From assembly GCF_900109225.1 (NCBI RefSeq), contig NZ_FNZK01000008.1, forward strand, positions 62,001 through 126,000: a stretch of 64,000 nucleotides of DNA. The letters are read 5' to 3'. The first letter of the stretch is position 1. The number at the start of each line of letters is the position of its first letter. This DNA comes from Propionispira arboris (GTDB taxonomy: Bacteria > Bacillota > Negativicutes > Selenomonadales > Selenomonadaceae). This document shows, piece after piece, positions 54,283-62,388 of this stretch. The position numbers and the translations under genes are program-made. The notes under the pieces are model-generated. The model did no database searches, was not told the origin of the DNA, and saw nothing but the letters and a program-made list of their open reading frames with translations.

Positions 54283-54357
54283 ATAATAAAGTTAATACAT
54301 ATATGTTAAATATGTATTAACTTTATTATATTATAGCATTAATGAAAATATTGTCAA
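54283..54357 (-). promoter_or_regulatory. metN promoter with 20-bp inverted repeat operator
   Basis: On the minus strand: TTGACA (54357-54352), 16-base spacer, TATAAT (54335-54330). Directly downstream is a perfect inverted repeat with 20-bp arms (54283-54302 and 54310-54329) and a 7-base loop, covering the start of transcription and most of the short leader. Confidence 0.78.
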
Positions 54358-54373
54358 CTGAACTTAAAACAGC

Positions 54374-54417
54374 AAAAAAGTCCTGCAACACCCATATAGA
54401 AGGATGCGCAGGACTTT
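54374..54417. terminator. Intrinsic terminator for the minus-strand gene at 54427-55317
   Basis: AAAGTCCTGC (54377-54386) pairs with GCAGGACTTT (54408-54417); T run on the minus strand. Confidence 0.82.
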
Positions 54418-54426
54418 GAAATATTT

Positions 54427-55317
54427 TTAAGCGGAAATAGCGAAGGTATGGTTTGCTAGTTTATAAGAGTGTTTTAGCTGATGCTCAATATGCAAACAGC
54501 CATCTTTGAATTCCAAGGATAGTGGAACCGAAAAATAAATATCATCATCCAGTTCACTGCGTTTTTTTAGTGGTGAAAATGTATCGATTTTATCGCCGTT
54601 CGCATTGAATACATCAATTTGATTTAATGTTTTTAATTTTTTTAATTGATGATTTTCAGTGAATTCAAGTGAATTCGTATCTGCGTGAATGCCGATGCTT
54701 AAAGGATCAAACGCACGAACCTCACCGATTGGAGTTTTGATTTTTGATGGTTTTGCCGGTTCAATTGATTTTAACGTTCCATCAGGATAAAGTGAGAAGC
54801 CAGTTTTGACGACAAACGTACCTAAGGCCGTGGTAAGCGTTACCGTTTCACCAGGGAACAAGGTTAAGCTTTTGAGTTTGCTGTCATTATAGAATGTTAA
54901 ACTGATAATTTTTTTTATGAAGGCACCAAAAGCAAAGTTAAATTTGAGCGGTCGGGTTAATTCGCTTTCCATTTCTTCACTCCAGTAGGCAGATAATTTT
55001 CCATTTAAGGGAAATAGTTTTTTTAGCGTACCATTGGGATGAAATAAAAGCAATTCGGCAGGGAAAATACCCAGCGGCGTTTTTATTTTTGTTATTTGAT
55101 CTAAAGCGATATTTTTTAGTGTGCCATCTGGATAGAAAATAACGGACGGAATGTGTTTATGACGAACATCATCATAATGATATTGCGGAACAAGATCACC
55201 ATAGGCGGTATGAATTGTAGTTTTTTGCTGTACGATACAGCTTTCAAGCTGACCTGCTTTATAATAGCTTGGTGCACAGATATCCAGTAAGGAACCATAT
55301 TTCGTTTCAATGTTCAT
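54427..55317 (-). CDS. Unrecognised beta-repeat protein (conserved hypothetical)
   Basis: A 296-residue cytosolic-looking protein with no signal peptide. I do not recognise a named family. It contains recurring units of the form F/L-YPDGTLK-S/N-I or HPNGTLKKL, alternating with IKTPLG or LTTALG turns (YPDGTLKNI, HPNGTLKKL, YNDSKLKSL, YPDGTLKSI, FTENHQLKKL), suggesting stacked beta-hairpins as in MORN- or YD-like repeat proteins. Similar proteins occur in other Clostridia/Bacillota as conserved hypotheticals, to my recollection. It is a single gene with its own terminator. ATGs at 55320 and 55317 are equivalent; the second is better spaced from AGGTGG. Confidence 0.7.
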   Translation of the reverse strand: MNIETKYGSLLDICAPSYYKAGQLESCIVQQKTTIHTAYGDLVPQYHYDDVRHKHIPSVIFYPDGTLKNIALDQITKIKTPLGIFPAELLLFHPNGTLKKLFPLNGKLSAYWSEEMESELTRPLKFNFAFGAFIKKIISLTFYNDSKLKSLTLFPGETVTLTTALGTFVVKTGFSLYPDGTLKSIEPAKPSKIKTPIGEVRAFDPLSIGIHADTNSLEFTENHQLKKLKTLNQIDVFNANGDKIDTFSPLKKRSELDDDIYFSVPLSLEFKDGCLHIEHQLKHSYKLANHTFAISA

Positions 55318-55496
55318 CATTTATACCACCTAACGTTATATTTTTTGTGCCATGTAAAACCTATCTATTGTAATAAATCCAACTATAATATTTTTATTGT
55401 AAAAAGTCAATACAATAATGTTCACTATGTATTCTGACAATAGACAAAAATACTAAATAAAGAAGATTTATTGGAAGAAAAGCTGGTTGCGAATAA

Positions 55497-55535
55497 AAAG
55501 GTCAATTCACTATTGATAGAGTGAACTGACCTTTT
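55497..55535. terminator. Intrinsic terminator after the pyridoxamine kinase gene
   Basis: AAAAGGTCAATTCACT pairs with AGTGAACTGACCTTTT (one mismatch), 6-base loop, T run on the minus strand. Confidence 0.85.
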
Positions 55536-55547
55536 CTCAAATTTATT

Positions 55548-56399
55548 TTATTTTAACCCTAATGCTTGAGTTAAAGACGGGATATTGGTTTCAAAATTAA
55601 CGCCAAAACGAAGGTCTGTCCCGGCTTCTTTTGTCCAGGCAATACTTTTCACAGTAAAGTCTACGGCAATTTGTGCAGCCTTGGCGAGTGGAATATCATT
55701 CAAGAGTCCTGATAATAAGGCACTGCCAAAGATGTCGCCCGTTCCGTGATAATATCCTTCAACTCGCTCTGCTAAAGCATAACTGATTACACCCGTTTCA
55801 CTATCGTAAGTCGCTGCACCCAGTGCAGTATCATCAAAATAAACACCGGTTAATACAACTTGCTTTGGTCCGATTTTTGCCAGTTTTTTCAATAGATTTT
55901 CAATATATTCTTTCGTATAAGGACCTTCTTTATAGTCTTCATTCAACATTAAAACAGCTTCTGTAATATTTGGTACAATAACGTCAGCTTTTGAACATAG
56001 TTTTTTCATGCCGGCAGGAAAAGTTTTTGGAAAAGACTGATACAAAACGCCATTATCTGCCATTACAGGGTCTACTAAAATGAGACTATGGTCATTTTTG
56101 AAATCATCAAAAAAAGTGGAAACAAGTTCTAGTTGTTCAAAAGAGCCTAAATAACCGGTATAGATTGAATCAAATTCTATGTTTAACGTTTTCCAATGAT
56201 CAGCAATGGGTTGAACATCCGTTGTTAAATCTCGATATGTAAATCCGGTAAATCCACCTGTGTGGGTTGATAATACTGCAGTTGGAATAACACTGCATTC
56301 CACACCGGCTGCTGAGATAATCGGTAATGCCACGGTCAAAGAGCATTTACCGAAACAAGAAATATCATGAATAGCGGCTACGCGTTTTTGTTTTAACAT
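55548..56399 (-). CDS. Pyridoxamine/pyridoxal kinase
   Basis: A 283-residue ribokinase-superfamily kinase of the PdxY/PdxK-like pyridoxamine kinase group. It phosphorylates vitamin B6 compounds for PLP salvage. Motifs: AAIHDISCFGKCSLTVALPI near the N-terminus, DPVMADNG, VPNITEAVLML and the catalytic HGTGDIFGSALLSG with Asp as base. A promoter and dyad lie upstream. Single-gene unit; AGGAGG precedes the ATG. Confidence 0.88.
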   Translation of the reverse strand: MLKQKRVAAIHDISCFGKCSLTVALPIISAAGVECSVIPTAVLSTHTGGFTGFTYRDLTTDVQPIADHWKTLNIEFDSIYTGYLGSFEQLELVSTFFDDFKNDHSLILVDPVMADNGVLYQSFPKTFPAGMKKLCSKADVIVPNITEAVLMLNEDYKEGPYTKEYIENLLKKLAKIGPKQVVLTGVYFDDTALGAATYDSETGVISYALAERVEGYYHGTGDIFGSALLSGLLNDIPLAKAAQIAVDFTVKSIAWTKEAGTDLRFGVNFETNIPSLTQALGLK

Positions 56400-56449
56400 A
56401 ATTCACTTTCCTCCTAAAGACATACTATTGTTTTGCGGATACTGTTTTT

Positions 56450-56506
56450 ATTTTAGGGAGGAAAAGACAGACTGTCAATGTGTAAACAAGGATTGTATTG
56501 ATACAA
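56450..56506 (-). promoter_or_regulatory. Pyridoxamine kinase promoter with upstream dyad
   Basis: Minus strand: TTGACA (56478-56473), 17-base spacer, TAAAAT (56455-56450). Just upstream of the -35 is a palindrome TTGTATTGATACAA (56493-56506), a candidate activator site. Confidence 0.65.
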
Positions 56507-56698
56507 TTTGAATAATATTTTTTTTACGATCTGATTACAGGCTATGATGAAACAGGTGAAACTTTGCAATAATTTACGCAATGATAAAGAATACTCATAA
56601 CCAATGGACATCAATTTTATACAGATAATGCATTTGAAATATTAATGATTAGCTGATAGTATAGTAAATATAAATTATGGATTGAAGATGATAAGTAA

Positions 56699-57916
56699 AT
56701 GAGTCAATATATTGTAACAAATAGTCGGCAATACTGGAAAACGAATATTGCTTTATTTTTAGGGAGTTTTGTTACATTTGCTTTATTGTATTGCGTACAG
56801 CCGCTGATACCGATTTTTTCGCAGGAATTTATGATTTCACCAGCACAGGCGAGTCTGACGGTTTCTGTTGCAACCGCAGGACTCGCCATTTCAATGCTGT
56901 TTATGTCATGGCTATCCGATAAAAAAGGCAGAAAATTTATTATGACAATTGCGCTTACTGGAGCGAGTTTTTGCACGTTTTTATCGGTGCTGATGCCAAA
57001 TTTTTATTTCTTATTGTTGATGCGAACGCTTGCGGGTATTATGCTAGCTGGTTTTCCGGCTATTGCGATGGCTTATATTAACGAAGAATTTGAGCCTGGT
57101 CATGTGGGACTGGTTATGGGAATCTATGTGAGCGGAAATTCAGTGGGGGGATTGCTGGGAAGATTGCTTACAAGCGTTCTTACGGATTTTTTTTATTGGC
57201 AGGTTGCGATTGCGTTTTTAAGTGTACTTAGTTTGCTCATTAGCGGCTGGTTTTTTTTGAATCTACCGGAATCTAAACATTTTACCGTAAGGCAACAGTC
57301 TTTTTCCCATATGATCGTTTCACTTAAAAGTCATTTGAGCAATAAAAGATTAGTTTCGCTATACAGCATTGGTTTTATTATTATGGGGTCTTTTGTGGCT
57401 TTATATAATTACATCAGCTATCCACTTATGGCACCACCCTATAATTTTAGCCAGACGGTTGTCGGCTGTTTGTTTTTTGTTTACTTAATCGGAACGTTTA
57501 GTTCCACTTTTATGGGGAATCTGGCAGACCGTTATGGAAATGGGATGATTTTGGGTATTGGCTTATGCTGCATGCTGCTTGGCGCTTCTTTGACTTTAGC
57601 AGTCAGTATTTATACGAAAGCAGTGGGGTTAGCGGTCTTTACGTTCGGGTTTTTCGGAGCTCATTCTGTGGCGAGCAGCTGGGTGGCAAAATCCGTAACA
57701 ACAAACCGTTCGCAGGCATCGGCGTTATATTTACTTTTTTATTATATTGGATCTAGCATCTTAGGAGCCACTGGCGGCAGCTTTTTGTTGTGGCGAGGCT
57801 GGACTGGTGTTGTGATATTGATTACTGGTATTTTATCGTTGGGAATTCTCATCAACATTCAGTTATGCTGGCAGGAACGAGTGCAAGTTCAGCAGCCTGA
57901 TCACGAAAAAATATAA
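56699..57916 (+). CDS. MFS transporter
   Basis: A 405-residue protein with about twelve membrane segments of the major facilitator superfamily, resembling the YnfM-type group. FMSWLSDKKGRKFIM (motif A) follows TM2 and GNLADRYGNGMIL repeats it in the second half; AGFPAIAMAYINEEFEPG is typical of this subgroup. It is likely an exporter; substrate unknown. The start at 56699 has only a weak ribosome site. Confidence 0.83.
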   Translation: MSQYIVTNSRQYWKTNIALFLGSFVTFALLYCVQPLIPIFSQEFMISPAQASLTVSVATAGLAISMLFMSWLSDKKGRKFIMTIALTGASFCTFLSVLMPNFYFLLLMRTLAGIMLAGFPAIAMAYINEEFEPGHVGLVMGIYVSGNSVGGLLGRLLTSVLTDFFYWQVAIAFLSVLSLLISGWFFLNLPESKHFTVRQQSFSHMIVSLKSHLSNKRLVSLYSIGFIIMGSFVALYNYISYPLMAPPYNFSQTVVGCLFFVYLIGTFSSTFMGNLADRYGNGMILGIGLCCMLLGASLTLAVSIYTKAVGLAVFTFGFFGAHSVASSWVAKSVTTNRSQASALYLLFYYIGSSILGATGGSFLLWRGWTGVVILITGILSLGILINIQLCWQERVQVQQPDHEKI

Positions 57917-58264
57917 CAGAAACAGCCATAAAGCCGTTGCGGCAAGAATCTTTTGCAACGACTCTGTGGCTGTTTTACATTTCGCTGTGGCAGATACTAA
58001 ATACTAACGTGAAAGTTTTAATGGAGGACAAAAACTTTTTAATATTTACTATTTATAAGCAGGAAATTTTCTTGTTTTGTAGAAAAATAAATAATGTATA
58101 ATGGGAATTTTGTCGTATCATATCAAAATTATTTTCGTAAATTGGTTTTTATTGGTAGATATTAGACAGAATTTTTGGAATATATAGTATAATTTTATAA
58201 AAATTCAAAAGAAGGAGGCTTGTTTTGAAGCGATAAGGCAGGTGAGTTACGGGGGGCGTATTTT
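57917..58264 (+). other. Intergenic region with terminator and chemoreceptor upstream region
   Basis: A terminator stem AACAGCCA/TGGCTGTT with inner CGTTGC/TGCAACG lies at 57919-57976. The rest is AT-rich with a TATAAT-like box near 58190 and two purine-rich ribosome-site-like stretches (GAAGGAGG and GGGGGG). No gene or riboswitch was recognised. Confidence 0.6.
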
Positions 58265-60280
58265 ATGTTAAAAAATTTTCGTAAGACAAAAAGCGTGGAA
58301 AAAAGTTTGGTTACAGTTATCTTATTGATTGCTTTTGTGCCAGGAATTCTAGTTGGAATCGGGTCTTATTTTAAGGCAGCGGAAGCTTTAGAAGCAGAAA
58401 ATGCTACAGCAAAACAATATCAAGTTGGTCAAGCCGCTGATAAACTGGATCAATATCTTACGGATGGGGTGGCTGTGATTGCTTCAGCCGCTAAAAATCC
58501 TGTTTTTCAAGCAGGAAAAAATCCTCAAGATCGCATTGAAGTTTTAAAGTCGATTTATGAAGGTACGGGCATGTTTGAATTAGTCCTCTGGGCAGACGAA
58601 AAAGGTTTTGTGGATGGGCAGACATTTCCATATACAGATTTTGGCGGTAAAAAAGATTTTACGGACCGGCAGTGGTGGCGAGATGTTTCAACACAAAAGA
58701 AACCATTGATTTCGGATACATATGTTTCTGCTTTTACCAACCAGGCAACCGCACCAATTGTTGCTCCGGTCATGGATAAAAATGGAACAACAGTTGGTTA
58801 TGTGCTCGGAAATTTGAAACTGGAAAATGTTACGACATTGGCGCAACAGCTCAATGATGGTAATACAGGCAAAGGTATTGTTCTTGATAAAAATTTTTTT
58901 TATCTAACGGATAGTCGTGATGAAGCGAAAGGGAAAAAACATGATCCGTTTGATAATGAAGCCATTTTGCCAATTATTAAAGCAGGAGAAAAGAAAGTTT
59001 TTGACAGCAAAGACGGAAATGAGAATCTTTATATATCGTATACGCCTGTAGGAAATACAGGGTGGTCTATTTTATCAGAGCAAAAGAAAGAAGAAGCACT
59101 GGAAACAATTGGTAAACTACGGACGACGGTTATTTATTCTACGGGGCTTACTGCTTTGGTTTTAGGGGCAGTATTTGGCTTTATCGGTTTAGTGATGATT
59201 CGGCGCCGCTTGATTACGCCGATTAAAGATTTGGCCGCAGAAGCTGAGCGTGTGGCGCAAGGCGATTTGAGTCATGAAATTACCATGAATACAGATGATG
59301 AAGTGGGGCAATTGGCGAATTCTTTTCGGGCGATGGTCGGAAACCTTAAAGGATTAATCCATCAGATTGAAGATAATGCCAAAGCGGTTTCTGCCGCGGC
59401 GGAAGAGCTCAATGCAAATGCGGAATATTCAGCCCAGGCAGCCAGTCAGGTTTCGGCGGCATCGCTTGAGGTTGCGAATGAAAGTGAAAAGGAAGTCACT
59501 TCTGTAAAAAGAACCACGGTAGCAGTTGAACAGATTTCAACAAATATTCAACAAGTAGCCAATAATTCACAAAAAGTAACAGAAATGTCGAATGAGACAA
59601 CATTGGCTGCGCAAAATGGCAGTAAGGCAATTGATACGGCCATTACCCAAATGAAGAATATTGAAAATACGGTGTATGAATCGGCAAAGGTTGTCACAAA
59701 TTTGGGAGATCGTTCTAAAGAAGTAGGGCAAATTATTGATACAATCAGCGGAATTGCCAGTCAAACCAATCTATTGGCATTAAATGCAGCGATTGAAGCA
59801 GCTCGTGCTGGCGAACAGGGACGTGGTTTTGCTGTTGTAGCTGAAGAAGTAAGAAAACTAGCTGAACAATCACAACAGGCTTCAAAGCAGATTGAAATAT
59901 TGATTGGTGAGATACAAAACGAAACAGCACAGGCTGTAAGCGCAATGAATACAGGTACGAAAGAAGTCAATCTTGGGACAGAAGTTGTGACAACGGCTGG
60001 TAAAACATTTAAAGAAATTGAGCAGCTGATTCAGCAGGTTACCTTACAAGTGAAAGAAACGTCCAATTCGATTCAACAAATGGCGACAGGAAGTCAACAA
60101 ATTGTTGGATTGATGCGTGAAATTGATACATTTAGCCGCAATACTTCCGAACATAGTCAAACTGTTACCTCCGCGATGGAAGAACAGTCGGCGGCTATTG
60201 CAGAAATTTCTACATCAAGCCAGGGGCTGGCCACTTTAGCACAAAAGCTGGAAGAAACTTTGACAAAATTTCATATCTAA
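58265..60280 (+). CDS. Methyl-accepting chemotaxis protein with Cache sensor domain
   Basis: A 671-residue chemoreceptor. TM1 (about 19-39), an external double-Cache-like domain ([55 protein letters not shown]), TM2 (about 285-310), HAMP ([26 protein letters not shown]), and the cytoplasmic signalling tip [49 protein letters not shown]. It senses an outside ligand and controls the CheA kinase. No che or flagellar genes are nearby. The organism is therefore probably motile. Confidence 0.93.
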   Translation: MLKNFRKTKSVEKSLVTVILLIAFVPGILVGIGSYFKAAEALEAENATAKQYQVGQAADKLDQYLTDGVAVIASAAKNPVFQAGKNPQDRIEVLKSIYEGTGMFELVLWADEKGFVDGQTFPYTDFGGKKDFTDRQWWRDVSTQKKPLISDTYVSAFTNQATAPIVAPVMDKNGTTVGYVLGNLKLENVTTLAQQLNDGNTGKGIVLDKNFFYLTDSRDEAKGKKHDPFDNEAILPIIKAGEKKVFDSKDGNENLYISYTPVGNTGWSILSEQKKEEALETIGKLRTTVIYSTGLTALVLGAVFGFIGLVMIRRRLITPIKDLAAEAERVAQGDLSHEITMNTDDEVGQLANSFRAMVGNLKGLIHQIEDNAKAVSAAAEELNANAEYSAQAASQVSAASLEVANESEKEVTSVKRTTVAVEQISTNIQQVANNSQKVTEMSNETTLAAQNGSKAIDTAITQMKNIENTVYESAKVVTNLGDRSKEVGQIIDTISGIASQTNLLALNAAIEAARAGEQGRGFAVVAEEVRKLAEQSQQASKQIEILIGEIQNETAQAVSAMNTGTKEVNLGTEVVTTAGKTFKEIEQLIQQVTLQVKETSNSIQQMATGSQQIVGLMREIDTFSRNTSEHSQTVTSAMEEQSAAIAEISTSSQGLATLAQKLEETLTKFHI

Positions 60281-60336
60281 AGATGCTCTGGTGCCTTTGT
60301 GAATTTTACGGGATAAATATTTCCGGAAAAACCATG

Positions 60337-60434
60337 TTGACAAGGTGACATACTATGTAATATACTAAATCTAATAGTTGATCAGTATAACTGAAGACTA
60401 AACGTGTTCTTACGGAATACGCTTAGTCTTTTTC
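60337..60434 (+). promoter_or_regulatory. Promoter followed by a leader hairpin/terminator ahead of the DUF2325 gene
   Basis: TTGACA (60337-60342), 18-base spacer, TATACT (60361-60366). A terminator-like hairpin follows, AAGACTAA (60394-60401) with TTAGTCTT (60423-60430) and inner CGTGTTC/GAATACG, then TTTTCG. It either ends the chemoreceptor transcript, attenuates the DUF2325 gene, or makes a short RNA of about 60 bases. Confidence 0.55.
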
Positions 60435-60479
60435 GTTTTCATAAAGCAGGATCTTTTATAAGAATAGGAGGGATAAGCG

Positions 60480-60788
60480 ATGTTGAATATTATGGTAATT
60501 GGTGCGGATCATCTAGGTAATATTGAGAAAAATTTAGCGACGTATAGTGCAGCGAAAATCAGCCATGTAAGTGGTCGTGCAACATTGGATCAAAAAATTG
60601 CCATTCCCCAGACAGCAGGACTGGTGGTTATTCTTACGGACTGTGTGAACCATGGCACAGCAAGACGAGCGAAAGCCGTAGCGAAAGCACAAGGGATACC
60701 GGCTATCTTCAGTAAACGTTCTTGGTGTTGGCTGGAAAAAAAGCTTCTTGCGTCAGGCTTTGAAAGACAAAAGTCAGAATTTTTGTGA
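60480..60788 (+). CDS. DUF2325 family protein
   Basis: A 102-residue protein of the DUF2325 family, recognised by MVIGADHLGNIEKNL, the ILTDCVNHGTARRAKAVAK segment and GIPAIFSKRS near the end. No enzyme activity is established to my knowledge; the pattern suggests a small Rossmann-like fold with conserved Cys and His. AGGAGGGAT precedes the ATG. It has its own upstream promoter and downstream terminator. Confidence 0.82.
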   Translation: MLNIMVIGADHLGNIEKNLATYSAAKISHVSGRATLDQKIAIPQTAGLVVILTDCVNHGTARRAKAVAKAQGIPAIFSKRSWCWLEKKLLASGFERQKSEFL

Positions 60789-60813
60789 GGTGTATTTCTA
60801 TTTTATATAGTAC

Positions 60814-60870
60814 GAAAAAATTCCTATTCGACTGACATGAAGTTTTCATGTAGCGAATAGGAATTTTTTT
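60814..60870. terminator. Strong bidirectional terminator
   Basis: AAAAATTCCTATTCG pairs with CGAATAGGAATTTTT, with an inner ACATGAA/TTCATGT stem; T run on each strand. Lies between the DUF2325 and convergent HxlR genes. Confidence 0.9.
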
Positions 60871-60878
60871 TACAAATA

Positions 60879-61202
60879 TTAAGGTGGATCTAAAGTGATC
60901 CAATTTTCTGCCCATTTTTGGATTTCATCTAGTGCGGGTTGCAGCGCTTTTCCTTTTTCCGTGAGGCAATACTCAATCCTTACGGGTGTTTCAGGATAGA
61001 CATTGCGGACAATAATGCCTAAACGTTCTAATTCTTTAAACCGATCCGCCAAAACTTTGGCACTCATATGTGGAATGATTTCTGATAAAGCAGAGAAACG
61101 TTTTGGACCATCTAAGAGCGAGCGGATGATGAGTCCTGTCCATTTTTTGCCTAATAATTCAAAAGCAATTTCATAACGAGGACATAATGAAAATTTAATC
61201 AT
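60879..61202 (-). CDS. HxlR-family transcriptional regulator (redox-type, YodB/HypR-like)
   Basis: A 107-residue winged helix of the HxlR family. Cys at position 7 (MIKFSLCPRYEIAFELLGKKWTGLII) is where thiol-sensing members such as YodB carry theirs. Recognition helix region: MSAKVLADRFKELERLGIIVRNVYPETPVRIEYCLT. The ATG at 61202 has AGGAG upstream; the frame to 61247 runs through the operator. Divergent from DoxX, whose promoter carries a 14-bp dyad likely bound by this protein. Confidence 0.9.
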   Translation of the reverse strand: MIKFSLCPRYEIAFELLGKKWTGLIIRSLLDGPKRFSALSEIIPHMSAKVLADRFKELERLGIIVRNVYPETPVRIEYCLTEKGKALQPALDEIQKWAENWITLDPP

Positions 61203-61228
61203 AATATATTCAACTCCTAATTTTATTT

Positions 61229-61270
61229 TACCATACTTACTTGACAAAAGTAAGTATGGTATTGTATTAT
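61229..61270 (+). promoter_or_regulatory. DoxX promoter with overlapping HxlR-type operator
   Basis: Perfect inverted repeat TACCATACTTACTT (61229-61242)/AAGTAAGTATGGTA (61248-61261), 5-base spacer. The -35 TTGACA (61241-61246) lies in its centre and TATTAT (61265-61270) is the -10, spacer 18. Binding there would block the promoter. The half-sites resemble CTTACTT-type boxes of Bacillus HxlR thiol sensors. Confidence 0.75.
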
Positions 61271-61340
61271 ATGTTACATAAAGTAACTAGATTATAAAAA
61301 GTAATTTAAATTTTATAAATAAAAAAAAGAGGTGTTTCTT

Positions 61341-61736
61341 ATGACAAATAAATATAATGAATGGAGTATGCTGCTCTTGCGTTTGATTTTAGGAATTACA
61401 TTTTTTGCCCATGGTTTACAAAAAATTTCTGGCTTTGATGGGATTGCCCAATTTTTTGGATCGCTTGGTTTACCGCCATTTTTACCTTACTTTGTAACCG
61501 CGATTGAAACCGGTGGTGGGTTGTTCTTACTTTTGGGGTTTTTGACGAGACTAGCAGCGGCTGGTATTAGTGCCGTGATGCTTGGTGCCATATTTACCGT
61601 GAAACTGGATAAAGGTTTTATTGGTGGCTATGAATCAGAAGTTATGTTATTGGCGGTTGCCATTGCCTTGATTATTTCGGGTAGTCATCTTTTCGCTTTA
61701 GACAATATATGGCAGAAAAAGTCTTCCGCCAAATAA
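61341..61736 (+). CDS. DoxX-family membrane protein
   Basis: A 131-residue protein with four membrane segments. DoxX family features: LLLRLILGITFFAHGLQKISGFDGIAQFFGSLGLP and ETGGGLFLLLGFLTRLAA. Relatives are linked to quinone, thiosulfate or thiol stress redox functions. The ATG at 61341 follows AGAGGTG; a GTG at 61332 lies within that site. Probably induced by electrophiles through the divergent HxlR regulator. Confidence 0.88.
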   Translation: MTNKYNEWSMLLLRLILGITFFAHGLQKISGFDGIAQFFGSLGLPPFLPYFVTAIETGGGLFLLLGFLTRLAAAGISAVMLGAIFTVKLDKGFIGGYESEVMLLAVAIALIISGSHLFALDNIWQKKSSAK

Positions 61737-61750
61737 AATTTGCTTACATT

Positions 61751-61791
61751 AAGCATCTTCAAAATGTAAAAACATGGAGGAGATGCTTTTT
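61751..61791 (+). terminator. Intrinsic terminator after doxX
   Basis: AAGCATCT (61751-61758) pairs with AGATGCTT (61781-61788), T run; long loop of 22 bases. Confidence 0.65.
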
Positions 61792-61793
61792 CG

Positions 61794-61822
61794 TTGACTT
61801 TATAGTTTACCAGGTATATAAT
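61794..61822 (+). promoter_or_regulatory. marR promoter with internal operator TTTACCAGGTA
   Basis: TTGACT (61794-61799), 17-base spacer, TATAAT (61817-61822). The spacer holds TTTACCAGGTA (61806-61816), which recurs inside the perfect palindrome at 62316-62356. Autorepression by the MarR protein is likely. Confidence 0.75.
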
Positions 61823-61864
61823 AAAAATCTCAAATACGTAAAGCAATAGAAGGAGCTTTCTGCG

Positions 61865-62311
61865 ATGCGACAAAGTGAACAGATTTTTAACATATTACAT
61901 AGAATTATTCATAAATCATCAATTTTAATGGCACAGCCACGACCATTTGGCACGGATGATTTGTTGTATTCTTCGGAGATTCATATGATTGATGTCATTG
62001 GCAGACAGCCAGGTATTTGTGTCACCGAAATTGCTAATAAACTGGATATTACAAAAGGTGCAGTGCCGAAGATTATTCGTAAGCTTCTACACAAAGATAT
62101 GATTTATCGCTATCAGGCAATGGAAAATAAAAAAATGGTTTTATTTAACCTGACGGATAAAGGTGAAATTGCTTTTCAGGCACATGCAGCATTTCATGAA
62201 GAGTTGGATCAAAATATTATTCAAAAATTTGACGTGATGCCCGAAAAAGAGTGTCAACAATTTAAAGACATCATGCACGACATAGAAAGTTACATTGATA
62301 AAATGAAATAA
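61865..62311 (+). CDS. MarR-family transcriptional regulator
   Basis: A 148-residue MarR protein. Winged-helix core: QPGICVTEIANKLDITKGAVPKIIRKLLHKDMIYRYQAMENKKMVLFNLTDKG. The N- and C-terminal helices form the dimer interface. GAAGGAGC precedes the ATG. It sits first in an operon with HlyD and EmrB-type efflux genes, which it very likely represses via TTTACC-A-GGTAAA sites found in front of itself and of the hlyD-like gene. Confidence 0.9.
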   Translation: MRQSEQIFNILHRIIHKSSILMAQPRPFGTDDLLYSSEIHMIDVIGRQPGICVTEIANKLDITKGAVPKIIRKLLHKDMIYRYQAMENKKMVLFNLTDKGEIAFQAHAAFHEELDQNIIQKFDVMPEKECQQFKDIMHDIESYIDKMK

Positions 62312-62315
62312 ATTT

Positions 62316-62356
62316 GAGCATCCACAATGTTTACCAGGTAAACATTGTGGATGCTC
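62316..62356. promoter_or_regulatory. 41-bp perfect palindrome between marR and hlyD-like genes
   Basis: Arms 62316-62335 and 62337-62356 match over 20 bp around one central base. The centre TGTTTACCAGGTAAACA extends the motif in the marR promoter. It may be an operator and could also act as a hairpin in the mRNA; no good T run follows. Confidence 0.7.
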
Positions 62357-62388
62357 TTACAACATGCAGGTGTAAGAAAGGACAAGAT

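Noticed and set aside
54258-54360. SAM (S-box) or T-box riboswitch upstream of metN
   Set aside because: The leader is only about 70 bases and consists mostly of one simple inverted repeat; none of the conserved riboswitch or T-box segments is present.
57977-58264. Cyclic-di-GMP riboswitch upstream of the chemoreceptor gene
   Set aside because: I looked for the conserved GEMM-type segments and tetraloop arrangement and did not find them.
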